The notes below the pieces were generated by a model. That model made no database searches, was not told the origin of the DNA, and worked only from the letters and a program-made list of their open reading frames with translations. A stretch of 64,000 nt of DNA, taken from assembly GCA_025963635.1 (NCBI GenBank), contig JAOQAK010000063.1, forward strand, positions 186,001 through 250,000, read 5' to 3'. The translations under genes were made by a program, and so were the position numbers. Positions 27,274 to 35,239 of the stretch are shown here, piece by piece. The DNA is from Ferruginibacter sp. Its GTDB lineage: Bacteria; Bacteroidota; Bacteroidia; Chitinophagales; Chitinophagaceae. Positions within the stretch are counted from its first letter, which is position 1, and each line of letters opens with the position of its first letter.

Positions 27274-27816
27274 TTATGCCTTTTGTTCTTCAGCCGGGGT
27301 TGCTCCTGGTGTTTCTTCCCCCTTTACTTCAATAGCTTCTTCAACAGTGGATGTATCAGCGGTTTTCTTTTTACCACCGCTACGCCTTGTCTTTTTAGCG
27401 GGCTCAGCAGCAGCCACTGTACTAACGCCTTTACCGTAAATTTCATTGAAATCAACGAGCTCAATCATTGCTACTTCAGCAGCATCACCGGTTCTTTGTC
27501 CAAGTTTGATGATACGTGTATAACCACCCGGGCGACTTGCCACCTTTGGAGCGACTACTGTAAATAATTCCTTCACCGCAGCTTTATCATTCAGGTAACT
27601 AAACACAATACGGTGATTGTGCATAATTGATTCCTTGGTTTCAGTGGCCTTGGTTTTAGTGATCAGCGGCTCAATATAGGTACGCAACGCTTTTGCTTTT
27701 GCAAGCGTAGTGGTAATCCTTTTGTGAGTAATCAGCTGGCAACCCAGGTTCATTAAGAGCGCTCTTCTGTGTGAAGCAGTTCTGCTTAAATTGTTATTCT
27801 TATTTCCGTGACGCAT
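27274..27816 (-). CDS. rplQ: 50S ribosomal protein L17
   Basis: A 180-residue L17, which lines the peptide exit region of the large subunit. The conserved core (NLSRTASHRRALLMNLGCQL, TTTLAKAKALRTYIEPLIT) occupies ~1-120. The remainder is a lysine-, alanine- and glutamate-rich low-complexity tail of the kind found in Bacteroidota L17. It is the last gene of the alpha operon, ending before a strong terminator. A palindromic repeat separates it from rpoA. Confidence 0.96.
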   Translation of the reverse strand: MRHGNKNNNLSRTASHRRALLMNLGCQLITHKRITTTLAKAKALRTYIEPLITKTKATETKESIMHNHRIVFSYLNDKAAVKELFTVVAPKVASRPGGYTRIIKLGQRTGDAAEVAMIELVDFNEIYGKGVSTVAAAEPAKKTRRSGGKKKTADTSTVEEAIEVKGEETPGATPAEEQKA

Positions 27817-27876
27817 GACATTGTTGTTTTAAATTCGGTTATACCGTGTCAGGATTTATAACCTACTTCCATTATA

Positions 27877-27972
27877 AATGTGCTAATGTGCTGATTTGCT
27901 AATGTGCTAATTCCTTCAATTAGGGAGACTCGCTTTCATTAGCATATTAGCACATTGGCTAATTAGCTAATT
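27877..27972. repeat. Palindromic spacer repeat, GTGCTAAT family, copy 2
   Basis: A left block of AATGTGCTAATGTGCTGAT (27877-27895) and following GCTAAT words pairs with a right block CATTAGCATATTAGCACATT (27937-27956) around a core containing AGGGAGA. It shares TAATGTGCTGATTTGCT and the overall layout with the copy at 10421-10530. It lies between rpoA and rplQ inside the ribosomal operon, so it is transcribed and would fold into a long hairpin in the mRNA. Confidence 0.78.
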
Positions 27973-27974
27973 GC

Positions 27975-28970
27975 TTATTCATCATCCAATTTCAACTTGC
28001 TCAAATCCATTCCAAAACCCAATCCTCTTTCATTCAGCACCTGCTCAATTTCACTCAAAGATTTCTGACCGAAATTTCTGAATTTCATCAGGTCTTCCTG
28101 CTCGTATTGAACCAACTCGCTCAATGAATTGATCTTCGCAGCTTTCAAACAGTTAAAGGCACGTACAGAAAGATCCAGGTCTTCCAATGGAGTCTTCAAC
28201 ACCTTACGCAATTGCAAAGTTTGTTCGTCTACCAGGTCTTCTTTCTTATCTTCCTTGGTATCAAAAGTGATGTTTTCATCAGTGATGATCATCAAGTGCT
28301 GGATAAGGATGCGGCTCGCCTGCTTTACCGCTTCCTCCGGGTGAATGGTACCATCGGTGATCACTTCCATGATCAGTTTTTCAAAATCCGTGCGTTGTTC
28401 AACACGGGTATTTTCGATGGTATACTTTACATTTTTAATAGGTGTATAAATAGCATCTACCGCGATGTATCCGAAATGAGAATTCTTTTCTTTATTATCT
28501 TCCGCCGGAACATAACCACGCCCCTTTCCAATAGTAATTTCAATATCCAGCTTAGCGCTGCTATCCATTACACAAAGGATCAGTTCAGGATTCATCACCT
28601 CAAAAGTAGGTGTTGCTTCCCCGATCATTGCTGCGGTGAATTCGGTTTTGTTTTTTATAGAAAGTGTCACCTTTTCCGTGCTCACTTCGTGATCAGCTTT
28701 CTTTTTGAAGCGAACCTGCTTCAGGTTCAATATAATTTCAGTAACGTCTTCAGTAATACCCTTGATGGTAGCAAACTCATGATCTGCACCAACAATGTTA
28801 ATACCAATGATTGCGTAACCTTCCAATGAGTTAAGCAATACGCGACGTAATGCATTACCTATCGTTACACCATAACCAGGTTCAAGCGGACGAAATTCAA
28901 ACTGTGCTTCAAAATCATTTGCTTTCTGAAGTACAATTTTATCGGGCTTAACAAAATTTAAAATGGCCAT
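27975..28970 (-). CDS. rpoA: RNA polymerase alpha subunit
   Basis: A 331-residue alpha subunit. N-terminal assembly domain with FRPLEPGYGVTIGNALRRVLL near residue 27, and a C-terminal domain (~250-331) with LEDLDLSVRAFNCLKAAKI and LMKFRNFGQKSLSEIEQVL, which binds DNA and activators. Standard length. It lies downstream of rpsD in the alpha operon. Confidence 0.98.
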   Translation of the reverse strand: MAILNFVKPDKIVLQKANDFEAQFEFRPLEPGYGVTIGNALRRVLLNSLEGYAIIGINIVGADHEFATIKGITEDVTEIILNLKQVRFKKKADHEVSTEKVTLSIKNKTEFTAAMIGEATPTFEVMNPELILCVMDSSAKLDIEITIGKGRGYVPAEDNKEKNSHFGYIAVDAIYTPIKNVKYTIENTRVEQRTDFEKLIMEVITDGTIHPEEAVKQASRILIQHLMIITDENITFDTKEDKKEDLVDEQTLQLRKVLKTPLEDLDLSVRAFNCLKAAKINSLSELVQYEQEDLMKFRNFGQKSLSEIEQVLNERGLGFGMDLSKLKLDDE

Positions 28971-29097
28971 CTGTATTTTGTTGTTTAAATGTTTAAAATT
29001 TTTTGGACGGGCATTTGATCCAAACCCATCATCGTTGTGTCACTCACTTGTACTTTTTCAGCACCAGGGATCTTTGTAAGTCGTCAATTACGAAATT

Positions 29098-29125
29098 ATT
29101 CACCATTGACAATTCACCATTCACC
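29098..29125. repeat. ATTCACCATT-type spacer repeat between rpsD and rpoA
   Basis: Tandem ATTCACCATTGAC and AATTCACCATTCACC units immediately before the rpsD stop codon on the + strand. Low-complexity spacer repeats of this kind recur in Bacteroidota genomes as I recall. No function assigned. Confidence 0.45.
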
Positions 29126-29128
29126 ACC

Positions 29129-29734
29129 TTACTTGCTATACAATTCCACGATCAGTTGTTCCTTAATATTTTCAGGAACACTTTCTCTTTCGGGATAGGC
29201 TATAAAAGTACCTTTCAATTCAGCTTCGTTAAAATCAACCCAGTTAAACTTTGCGTTTTTACCACGCACATTGCCCGTGATCGATGTATTTACTGCACTC
29301 TTATTTTTTAACCCGATGGTTTCACCTGGCTTCATTGAATAAGAAGGAACATTCAATACTTCCCCGTTAACTGTAATGTGTTTGTGACTAACCAACTGGC
29401 GGGCTGCCTGGCGGCTTGGAGCAATTCCCATACGGAAAACAACATTGTCCAAACGGGCTTCTAATAATTTTATCAGGTTTTCACCGGTAACACCCTTGCG
29501 TCTTGCAGCTTCATCAAATGTTTTGCGGAATTGTTTTTCCAGCAAACCATAAGTGTATTTTGCCTTTTGTTTTTCACGCAACTGTAAGGCATATTCGCCT
29601 AAAGTTTTGCGTTTGCGGTTTGCACCGTGCATTCCGGGAGGGTTACTATTTTTAGTCAACCATTTGCCATTGCCTGTGATCGGCTCTCCGAAAATCCTGG
29701 AGATCTTTGTTTTTGGGCCTGTATAACGTGCCAT
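29129..29734 (-). CDS. rpsD: 30S ribosomal protein S4
   Basis: A 201-residue S4, a primary 16S rRNA binder at the 5' domain. It opens MARYTGPKTKISRIFGEP and contains the S4 RNA-binding fold (LEARLDNVVFRMGIAPS, ARQLVSHKHITVNG). Bacterial S4 autoregulates the alpha operon in Escherichia coli; whether that holds in this phylum is unknown. Spacers on both sides carry repeats or hairpins. Confidence 0.97.
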   Translation of the reverse strand: MARYTGPKTKISRIFGEPITGNGKWLTKNSNPPGMHGANRKRKTLGEYALQLREKQKAKYTYGLLEKQFRKTFDEAARRKGVTGENLIKLLEARLDNVVFRMGIAPSRQAARQLVSHKHITVNGEVLNVPSYSMKPGETIGLKNKSAVNTSITGNVRGKNAKFNWVDFNEAELKGTFIAYPERESVPENIKEQLIVELYSK

Positions 29735-29829
29735 AATTGTAGATGCGATTTTTTAGTGTCGGTGCATCATTATAAAAATCTTAAAATGAATAATGCACCC
29801 GTTATTAAATATGTTAGAACCTCTGATAT

Positions 29830-29877
29830 CTGATTTTTTGATGTCGGATTTAGATACATCCCACATCAAAAAATCAG
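29830..29877. repeat. 15-bp perfect inverted repeat between rpsK and rpsD
   Basis: CTGATTTTTTGATGT at 29830-29844 is perfectly complementary to ACATCAAAAAATCAG at 29863-29877, with an 18-base loop. Placed inside the operon between rpsK and rpsD, it would fold in the transcript in front of the S4 coding region. It could be an RNA processing or attenuation site, or a palindromic spacer repeat. Confidence 0.8.
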
Positions 29878-29890
29878 CCATCAGCTGTTT

Positions 29891-30322
29891 TTATACTCTT
29901 CTTTTCTTTGGAGGACGGCAACCATTGTGTGGAAGCGGTGTAACGTCTTTGATCATATTGATCTCGATACCGGATTGTGACAATGCCCTGATAGCACCTT
30001 CACGACCCGAACCCGGACCTTTTACAAAAACATCCACTCTCTTTAACCCTGCATCCAGCGCAACTTTTGCTGCATCTGAAGCGGCCATCTGGGCTGCATA
30101 GGGCGTATTCTTTTTGCTACCCCTGAAACCCATTTTACCAGCGCTGGCCCAGGAAATAACCTGTCCCTGCTTGTTGGTTAAACTGATGATGATGTTGTTA
30201 AAACTAGCGGTTACATGAGCATCTCCGTAACTATCTACTTTAACAATCCTTTTCTTAGACGACGTTTTGCCACCTTGTTGTCCTTTGCCACCTTGTGCCT
30301 TACCGGCTTGTGCTTTTGCCAT
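29891..30322 (-). CDS. rpsK: 30S ribosomal protein S11
   Basis: A 143-residue S11 of the small-subunit platform. Core motifs AHVTASFNNIIISLTNKQG and the C-terminal DVTPLPHNGCRPPKKRRV. It has a Gly/Gln/Lys-rich N-terminal extension (MAKAQAGKAQGGKGQQGGK) of about 20 residues ahead of the conserved domain. Part of the alpha operon. Confidence 0.97.
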   Translation of the reverse strand: MAKAQAGKAQGGKGQQGGKTSSKKRIVKVDSYGDAHVTASFNNIIISLTNKQGQVISWASAGKMGFRGSKKNTPYAAQMAASDAAKVALDAGLKRVDVFVKGPGSGREGAIRALSQSGIEINMIKDVTPLPHNGCRPPKKRRV

Positions 30323-30450
30323 AATTAATTTAATAGGTAATCATTGAAAAAATTTCCGCCCTCACTATGAAAACGGAACTGAACAAACCCTCCTGTTGAC
30401 TTATAACGATCCGGCGCCTGTTCAAAATATTAAGTCTTTAAATAACAGAA

Positions 30451-30472
30451 ACCAGGTAAGTTGCTACCTGGT
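30451..30472 (-). terminator. Short hairpin just after rpsM
   Basis: Perfect 8-bp stem ACCAGGTA/TACCTGGT with a 6-base loop, 10 bases beyond the rpsM stop in the direction of transcription and followed by a moderately T-rich tract. It may attenuate or stabilise the transcript within the alpha operon rather than end it, since rpsK continues on the same strand. Confidence 0.5.
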
Positions 30473-30481
30473 GCCTATCAA

Positions 30482-30862
30482 TTATTTCTTAGCTACTTTC
30501 TTTTTACCGGCAACTGTTTTACGCTTGCCCTTACGGGTGCGACTGTTGGTACGGGTACGCTGTCCGCGTAATGGCAATCCTTTACGATGACGTAAACCAC
30601 GGTAGCAGGCGATATCAAGCAAACGCTTGATGTTCATCTGCACTTCACTGCGTAAAGCACCTTCGGTTTTGAACTCATTGTTAATTACATTACGAATGGC
30701 GGTTTGTTCGTCATCATTCCACTCATTTACTTTTTTGTCATAGCTGATACCAGCTTTGTCTAAAATATACTGAGCAGTAGAGCGACCTATACCAAATATA
30801 TAGGTAAGACCTATTTCGCCTCTTTTATTTTTTGGTAAATCTATACCGGCAATACGAGCCAT
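30482..30862 (-). CDS. rpsM: 30S ribosomal protein S13
   Basis: A 126-residue S13 of the small-subunit head. It opens MARIAGIDLPKNKRGEI and has the helix-two-turn-helix YIFGIGRSTAQYILDKAGI and the basic tail (GLRHRKGLPLRGQRTRTNSR). Second ribosomal gene after rpmJ in the operon. Confidence 0.97.
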   Translation of the reverse strand: MARIAGIDLPKNKRGEIGLTYIFGIGRSTAQYILDKAGISYDKKVNEWNDDEQTAIRNVINNEFKTEGALRSEVQMNIKRLLDIACYRGLRHRKGLPLRGQRTRTNSRTRKGKRKTVAGKKKVAKK

Positions 30863-30935
30863 AATTCTATTGGTTTGTTATATGTTGATTAGTTACATGG
30901 CTTTCACCATTTACAATTAGCCATCGGCCAACTCA

Positions 30936-31052
30936 TTACCCTTGTCTCTGCTTAAAACGGGGATTCTTTTTGTTGATCACGAACAAGACACCTTTTCTTC
31001 TTACAATCTTGCAATCAACACTTCTTTTCTTTATTGAAGCTTTAACCTTCAT
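30936..31052 (-). CDS. rpmJ: 50S ribosomal protein L36, zinc-free type
   Basis: A 38-residue protein beginning MKVKASIKKRSVDCKIVRRK and ending NPRFKQRQG. It is the smallest large-subunit protein. Classical L36 has a C-x2-C-x12-C-x4-H zinc ribbon; here only Cys14 remains, with Val at the position of the C-terminal Cys and Gln in place of the His, so this is the zinc-independent (C-minus) form. It sits in the conserved infA-rpmJ-rpsM order. Confidence 0.95.
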   Translation of the reverse strand: MKVKASIKKRSVDCKIVRRKGVLFVINKKNPRFKQRQG

Positions 31053-31107
31053 GTTGTTTCTGTTTATTTTTATTAATAATCGCTTTTGCTTTTTGCAAAG
31101 TGGCCGG

Positions 31108-31326
31108 TTATTTATACCTGAAAATAATCCTGCCCCTCGTTAAATCATAAGGGCTCATTTCAACTCCAACCTTATCCCCTGGTAATATTCTGATGTAATG
31201 CATTCTCATTTTTCCGGAAATCGTAGCCAGTATTTCATGACCATTTTCGAGCTTAACTTTGAACATAGCATTGCTTAGTGCTTCTAAAATTGTTCCGTCC
31301 TGTTTAATGAGTGCCTGCTTAGCCAT
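31108..31326 (-). CDS. infA: Translation initiation factor IF-1
   Basis: A 72-residue S1-fold factor that binds the ribosomal A site during initiation. Typical sequence: MAKQALIKQDGTILEALSNA, MFKVKLENGHEILATISGKM, YDLTRGRIIFRYK. ATG at 31326 gives the standard start; the 5-residue upstream extension is not IF-1-like. It is the first gene of the alpha operon here: the gene before it is transcribed in the opposite direction, so secY and map are not attached. Confidence 0.97.
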   Translation of the reverse strand: MAKQALIKQDGTILEALSNAMFKVKLENGHEILATISGKMRMHYIRILPGDKVGVEMSPYDLTRGRIIFRYK

Positions 31327-31409
31327 ATTTTTGGAGCGCAAAGATAAGAGGATTAATTTAATTATTATTAAAAAAATCAGATATTTACATATTAAACCCC
31401 CTTTGGCAG

Positions 31410-32090
31410 ATGAAGAAATTAATTTTGAGCCTTGTGGTCGTTTCCGTTATTGGGTTTTCCTGCAGCAAAAGTGATCCTGCTCCTCCCGGAACCACTTCCA
31501 ATTACATGACTTTAACGGCTGGCAGCACCTGGAATTACGAGTCAATAGATATTTTGCCTGCTATAACTACCACCTACACAATTACTTCCACCAACAGGGA
31601 TTCTGTAATCATGGGTAAAACTTACCATGTTTTCACTAACAGCAATGGCTCGGCCAACGAATACTACAATATTAGTGGCAACGACTATTATAATTTCAGG
31701 AATTTGCCCGCTGCGTTAGGCGGATCAAGTGCAGAAATTCACTATTTGAATGATAATGCAATGGTTGGTGCTTCCTGGAACCAGTCAGTCCCTGCTACCG
31801 TTTCAGGAATTTCATTTACCGCTACCCTTACTAATACCGTTACCGAAAAAGGCATTAGTAAAGTAGTGAAAGGCGTTACCTACAATGATGTGATTCACGT
31901 AACCACCACCATTGGCGTCAGCATCGGGGGCATTCCGCTGCCTGCAAGTGCATTAACTACTGATATTCAGTCTTTTTATGCCAGAAAATTTGGGCTGATC
32001 CAATCCACCAATAAAATCAACCTGAATTATGCCGGGGTAACCAGTAATACCAACCAGCAAACCAACCTGAATACGGCTGATCTTAAATGA
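31410..32090 (+). CDS. Putative lipoprotein, unknown
   Basis: A 226-residue protein with a lipoprotein signal (MKKLILSLVVVSVIGFSCSK, modified Cys18), followed by a Ser/Pro/Thr linker and a beta-rich domain (YMTLTAGSTWNYESI, GKTYHVFTNSNGSANEY, SFYARKFGLIQ). The opening and overall pattern resemble a family of Bacteroidota lipoproteins of unknown function seen next to many different genes. Divergent from infA with an 83-base gap that holds both promoters. Confidence 0.75.
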   Translation: MKKLILSLVVVSVIGFSCSKSDPAPPGTTSNYMTLTAGSTWNYESIDILPAITTTYTITSTNRDSVIMGKTYHVFTNSNGSANEYYNISGNDYYNFRNLPAALGGSSAEIHYLNDNAMVGASWNQSVPATVSGISFTATLTNTVTEKGISKVVKGVTYNDVIHVTTTIGVSIGGIPLPASALTTDIQSFYARKFGLIQSTNKINLNYAGVTSNTNQQTNLNTADLK

Positions 32091-32242
32091 TTTAAGTGCT
32101 ATTTACTGATAAGTGATATTGAGGTATTGATTGGATATTCAATTACTTTGGATATTGTCGCCCTTGCTAAAACGGGACTTCTCCATATTTCCAATTGGAT
32201 CTCAAATTTCTTTTCCCAATAATATCACAATTTTTTAGCGGC

Positions 32243-32647
32243 TTAATTAATATTACCCCTCATTTTGATTCCATCCTCATTCAGCAAAAGCTTTCCTAAA
32301 GCAAAAGCGCCCACGGCCATTACCAGATCTCTAACAGCAACATCAAAATAATGCCCGCCAAAAATTAAAGTACATGCAATAAGAATGAGCCACGCCATTA
32401 CTACCCAAGCGCCTATTCTTGGCCGCAGGAAAACCAGCAACCCCGCAACAATTTCAATAATGCCAACAATATACATGAAGGTAGTTGCACTAAAGGGAAG
32501 CATATTAGTGATCGATACGCTCAAATAATCTTTCCAATTGGTCAGCAGATTGGTGAATTTATCGATGCCTGCTATTATGGGAACGAGCCCATAGGTAACT
32601 TTTAAAACCTGTTGCACTTGCCGGGTGCGTTGAATCGCATTGTCCAT
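32243..32647 (-). CDS. DoxX-like four-TM membrane protein
   Basis: A 134-residue protein with four TM helices (about 15-35, 52-73, 78-98, 104-121). Family traits include YGLVPIIAGIDKF near the start, FMYIVGIIEIVAGLLVFLRP, and AVRDLVMAVGAFAL in the last helix. DoxX-family proteins are membrane proteins with mostly unknown roles, some linked to oxidative stress. The assignment rests on topology and these motifs. Convergent with the upstream lipoprotein gene. Confidence 0.75.
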   Translation of the reverse strand: MDNAIQRTRQVQQVLKVTYGLVPIIAGIDKFTNLLTNWKDYLSVSITNMLPFSATTFMYIVGIIEIVAGLLVFLRPRIGAWVVMAWLILIACTLIFGGHYFDVAVRDLVMAVGAFALGKLLLNEDGIKMRGNIN

Positions 32648-32760
32648 AGTTTTTTGTTTTATGAGTAAAAAAAATAATTTTTCTGTAAATGCATGATTTG
32701 CCTTTCAAACTTTCCACGGAATGAACCGGATGTATTGATTGGAGTAAAAACGGGTAAAAA

Positions 32761-32795
32761 GGTTACAAAATAAATATCAGGATATTTTTGTAACC
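32761..32795 (+). promoter_or_regulatory. Inverted repeat upstream of the ECF sigma gene
   Basis: GGTTACAAAA at 32761-32770 and TTTTGTAACC at 32786-32795 are perfect complements separated by 15 bases; pairing continues inward (ATATC/GATAT) with a small bulge. The right arm contains TATTTTTG, a match to the -7 box TANNTTTG, about 48 bases before ATG 32838. Candidate operator or RNA hairpin controlling the sigma factor. Confidence 0.6.
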
Positions 32796-32837
32796 TTATG
32801 GTAATCTCTCACTCTAATACCCATATCTGCAGATAAA

Positions 32838-33503
32838 ATGATTCATCAAAAGCCCATTGTGACAGAGCCCACTTCTGATAATGAAATTATTACCCGCGTA
32901 TTGAAGGGTGAAAAGAATCTCTATGCGATATTGGTAAGAAGATATAACCAACGCCTTTTCAGGATTGGCATGTCAATTATGAACGATGATGCAGAAGTGG
33001 ACGACATCATGCAGGTAGCTTATATAAATGCCTACGAGCATCTTGAAAAGTTTGCATTCAAATCAAGTTTTTCCACCTGGCTGACTAGAATTTTGATCAA
33101 CGAATGCCTGTCAAGGCTAAAAAAGAAAGGAAAGTCAATCGATATCAATGATGAGATAATGGATAAGCAAATTTATCAGCAACACTTTACAGAAGTACAA
33201 ACCCCTGGTACGAAAATGCTCAATGACGAATTAAAAACAATATTGGAAACGGCCATTCGCCAACTGCCGGAAAAATACAGGACGGTTTTTATCATGCGTG
33301 AAATTGAAGACATGAATGTTGCAGAAACAAAAGAATGCCTGGACATCAGTGAATCAAATGTAAAAGTGAGACTTAACCGTGCAAAGAGTTTGTTGAGGAC
33401 ATCACTAAGCGCTTATTATAAAAATGATGATATTCTTCATTTTCATCTCACAAGGTGCAACAGTATGGTTGAGCGGGTGATGAAAGAAATTGAATCACTT
33501 TAA
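32838..33503 (+). CDS. ECF-type RNA polymerase sigma factor
   Basis: A 221-residue sigma-70 family factor. Region 2 with YNQRLFRIGMSIMNDDAEVDD and the FSTWLTRILINECLSRLKKK segment, then region 4 with ETAIRQLPEKYRTVFIMREI, ECLDISESNVKVRLNRAKSLL. A ~30-residue linker and an extra C-terminal tail (CNSMVERVMKEIESL) make it slightly longer than minimal ECFs. No anti-sigma gene is adjacent, so regulation may be transcriptional; a strong inverted repeat lies in its promoter region. Confidence 0.93.
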   Translation: MIHQKPIVTEPTSDNEIITRVLKGEKNLYAILVRRYNQRLFRIGMSIMNDDAEVDDIMQVAYINAYEHLEKFAFKSSFSTWLTRILINECLSRLKKKGKSIDINDEIMDKQIYQQHFTEVQTPGTKMLNDELKTILETAIRQLPEKYRTVFIMREIEDMNVAETKECLDISESNVKVRLNRAKSLLRTSLSAYYKNDDILHFHLTRCNSMVERVMKEIESL

Positions 33504-33550
33504 TTCTAAATTTTCCAGTGTTTAAATTACAGGTGACCAAATTCCATCGT

Positions 33551-35212
33551 CTACATTTCCTGTAAATATTTGCGCACGAAACGAATGGCCATAGCGCCTT
33601 CTCCCACTGCCGAAGAGATACCTGTCATTGCGCCAAACCGTACATCACCCGAAGCGAAAATTCCGGGCACACTGGTTTCAGGCATAAACGGATCTCGTTT
33701 TAATTTCCAAATGGTGTTAAAGGATTTGTCTTTCAATAAATCGTTTCCACTGAGAATGAACCCATTTTCGTTTTTCAGCACAATATTGTTTAGCCAGGCT
33801 GTTCCCGGCCTGGTACCAATATATATAAACAGCGCCTTGGCTGCTACAGTTTCTTCTTCACCGGTAATTGCATTTTTAAGGGTAATGGATTCTAAAACAG
33901 AAGCTCCGGAACAGGAAATTACATCTGTATTGCCAATTACATGTATGTTAGGTGTGCGGCCGATATTTTCTACCAGGTAATTTGCCGCCGTTTGTGAAAG
34001 TGCATCCCTTCTGATAAGAATGTTTACTTCTTTGGCAAATTTGCTCATATACATGGCAGCCTGGCAAGCTGAATTTCCTCCACCAACAATGTAAATGATC
34101 TCATCGCGGCAGGCGTGTGCTTCTACTGATGCAGCGCCATAATAAACGCCTGCCCCGGAAAAATTTTCCAAACCCATGATGTCTGGTTTCCTGTATGCGA
34201 CCCCGGTAGCTATTACAATCGTTTTGCTATAGATCTCCGATCCATCCTTCATCTCGGTAATTTTATACCCGTCTTTCACGGTAATATTTTTTACTTCCTG
34301 TGGTGTAAGGATTTCCGTTCCAAAGCGAAGTGTTTGTGTGATGGCTCTCCTGGATAATTCTGCGCCGGAAAGCCCATTGGGAAAACCAAGATAGTTTTCT
34401 ATCCGGGCACTGCTGCTTGCCTGTCCTCCCGGGTTACTCCTTTCTATCAGAAGTGTTTTGAGTCCTTCACATGAACCATATACCGAAGCAGCTAACCCAG
34501 CGGGCCCGGCCCCAATGATGAGTACATCGTACATTTCTTTGGTTGCCTTTTGTTGAAGTCCAACCCGTTCAGCAAGATCACGCAGGGATGGATCAATTAT
34601 TACAGTGCCATCCTTAAAAATTACCAATGGCAGGTCAGACTTTGAAATGCTGGCACTGATCAAATATTTTTCCGCCTCCGGGTCTGTTTCAATATCCATC
34701 CAGATGTACGGAACGAGATTACCGGAAAGAAATTCTTTCAACTCGTGCGACTTTGGCGACCATTGAAAACCAATGATTCTTGTGGCCTCATGGTCTGGCT
34801 TGTACAATGCCTGCCATTCATCGAGTAAATCATTTACCACCGGGAAGAGTTTTTCTTCAGCAGGATGCCATGGCTTTTGCAAATAGTAATCCAGTTTCAC
34901 GTTATTGATCGCCTTTATGGCAGCATCAATATCCGAATAGGCAGTGAGCAAAATTTTCTTTGCTTCCGGGAAAATTTCATTTGCCTTTTCCAGGAAAGTA
35001 ATGCCTTCCATTTCGGGCATCCGCTGATCAGAAATAAATAAAGCAACCTCTTCACTCTTTAGCTTTAATTCTTTAATCACCTCCAGTGCTTCAATAGCTG
35101 AATCGGTTGCGGCTACCTTGTAATCGTCACGGTATTTATTCCGGATGTCTCGTTGTATCGCCCGCAACACCTGCATGTCATCATCGGTTATAATAATGTA
35201 AGGAAGTTTCAT
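33551..35212 (-). CDS. Receiver domain fused to a thioredoxin-reductase-like flavoprotein, without CxxC
   Basis: A 553-residue fusion. Residues ~5-125: receiver domain with Asp62 in FISDQRMPEMEG and Lys in LQKPW. Residues ~140-215: thioredoxin/glutaredoxin-like fold in which the active-site position reads WSPKSHE, with no cysteine. Residues ~225-553: TrxB-like module with FAD motif IIGAGPAGLAASVYG, NAD(P)H motif YIVGGGNSACQAAMY and C-terminal GIFASGDVRFG. The CATC redox motif is replaced by YYGAASVEAHAC. Databases often call such proteins fused response regulator/thioredoxin-disulfide reductase. The lack of CxxC means it is probably not a thioredoxin reductase. It lies 27 bases downstream of a histidine kinase gene, its likely phospho-donor. 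Confidence 0.9.
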   Translation of the reverse strand: MKLPYIIITDDDMQVLRAIQRDIRNKYRDDYKVAATDSAIEALEVIKELKLKSEEVALFISDQRMPEMEGITFLEKANEIFPEAKKILLTAYSDIDAAIKAINNVKLDYYLQKPWHPAEEKLFPVVNDLLDEWQALYKPDHEATRIIGFQWSPKSHELKEFLSGNLVPYIWMDIETDPEAEKYLISASISKSDLPLVIFKDGTVIIDPSLRDLAERVGLQQKATKEMYDVLIIGAGPAGLAASVYGSCEGLKTLLIERSNPGGQASSSARIENYLGFPNGLSGAELSRRAITQTLRFGTEILTPQEVKNITVKDGYKITEMKDGSEIYSKTIVIATGVAYRKPDIMGLENFSGAGVYYGAASVEAHACRDEIIYIVGGGNSACQAAMYMSKFAKEVNILIRRDALSQTAANYLVENIGRTPNIHVIGNTDVISCSGASVLESITLKNAITGEEETVAAKALFIYIGTRPGTAWLNNIVLKNENGFILSGNDLLKDKSFNTIWKLKRDPFMPETSVPGIFASGDVRFGAMTGISSAVGEGAMAIRFVRKYLQEM

Positions 35213-35239
35213 CTTGATCGTTTATTGATATCCTGTAAT

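Noticed and set aside
28212..28829. 205-codon + strand ORF opposite rpoA
   Set aside because: Antisense shadow of a highly conserved gene with no family features of its own.
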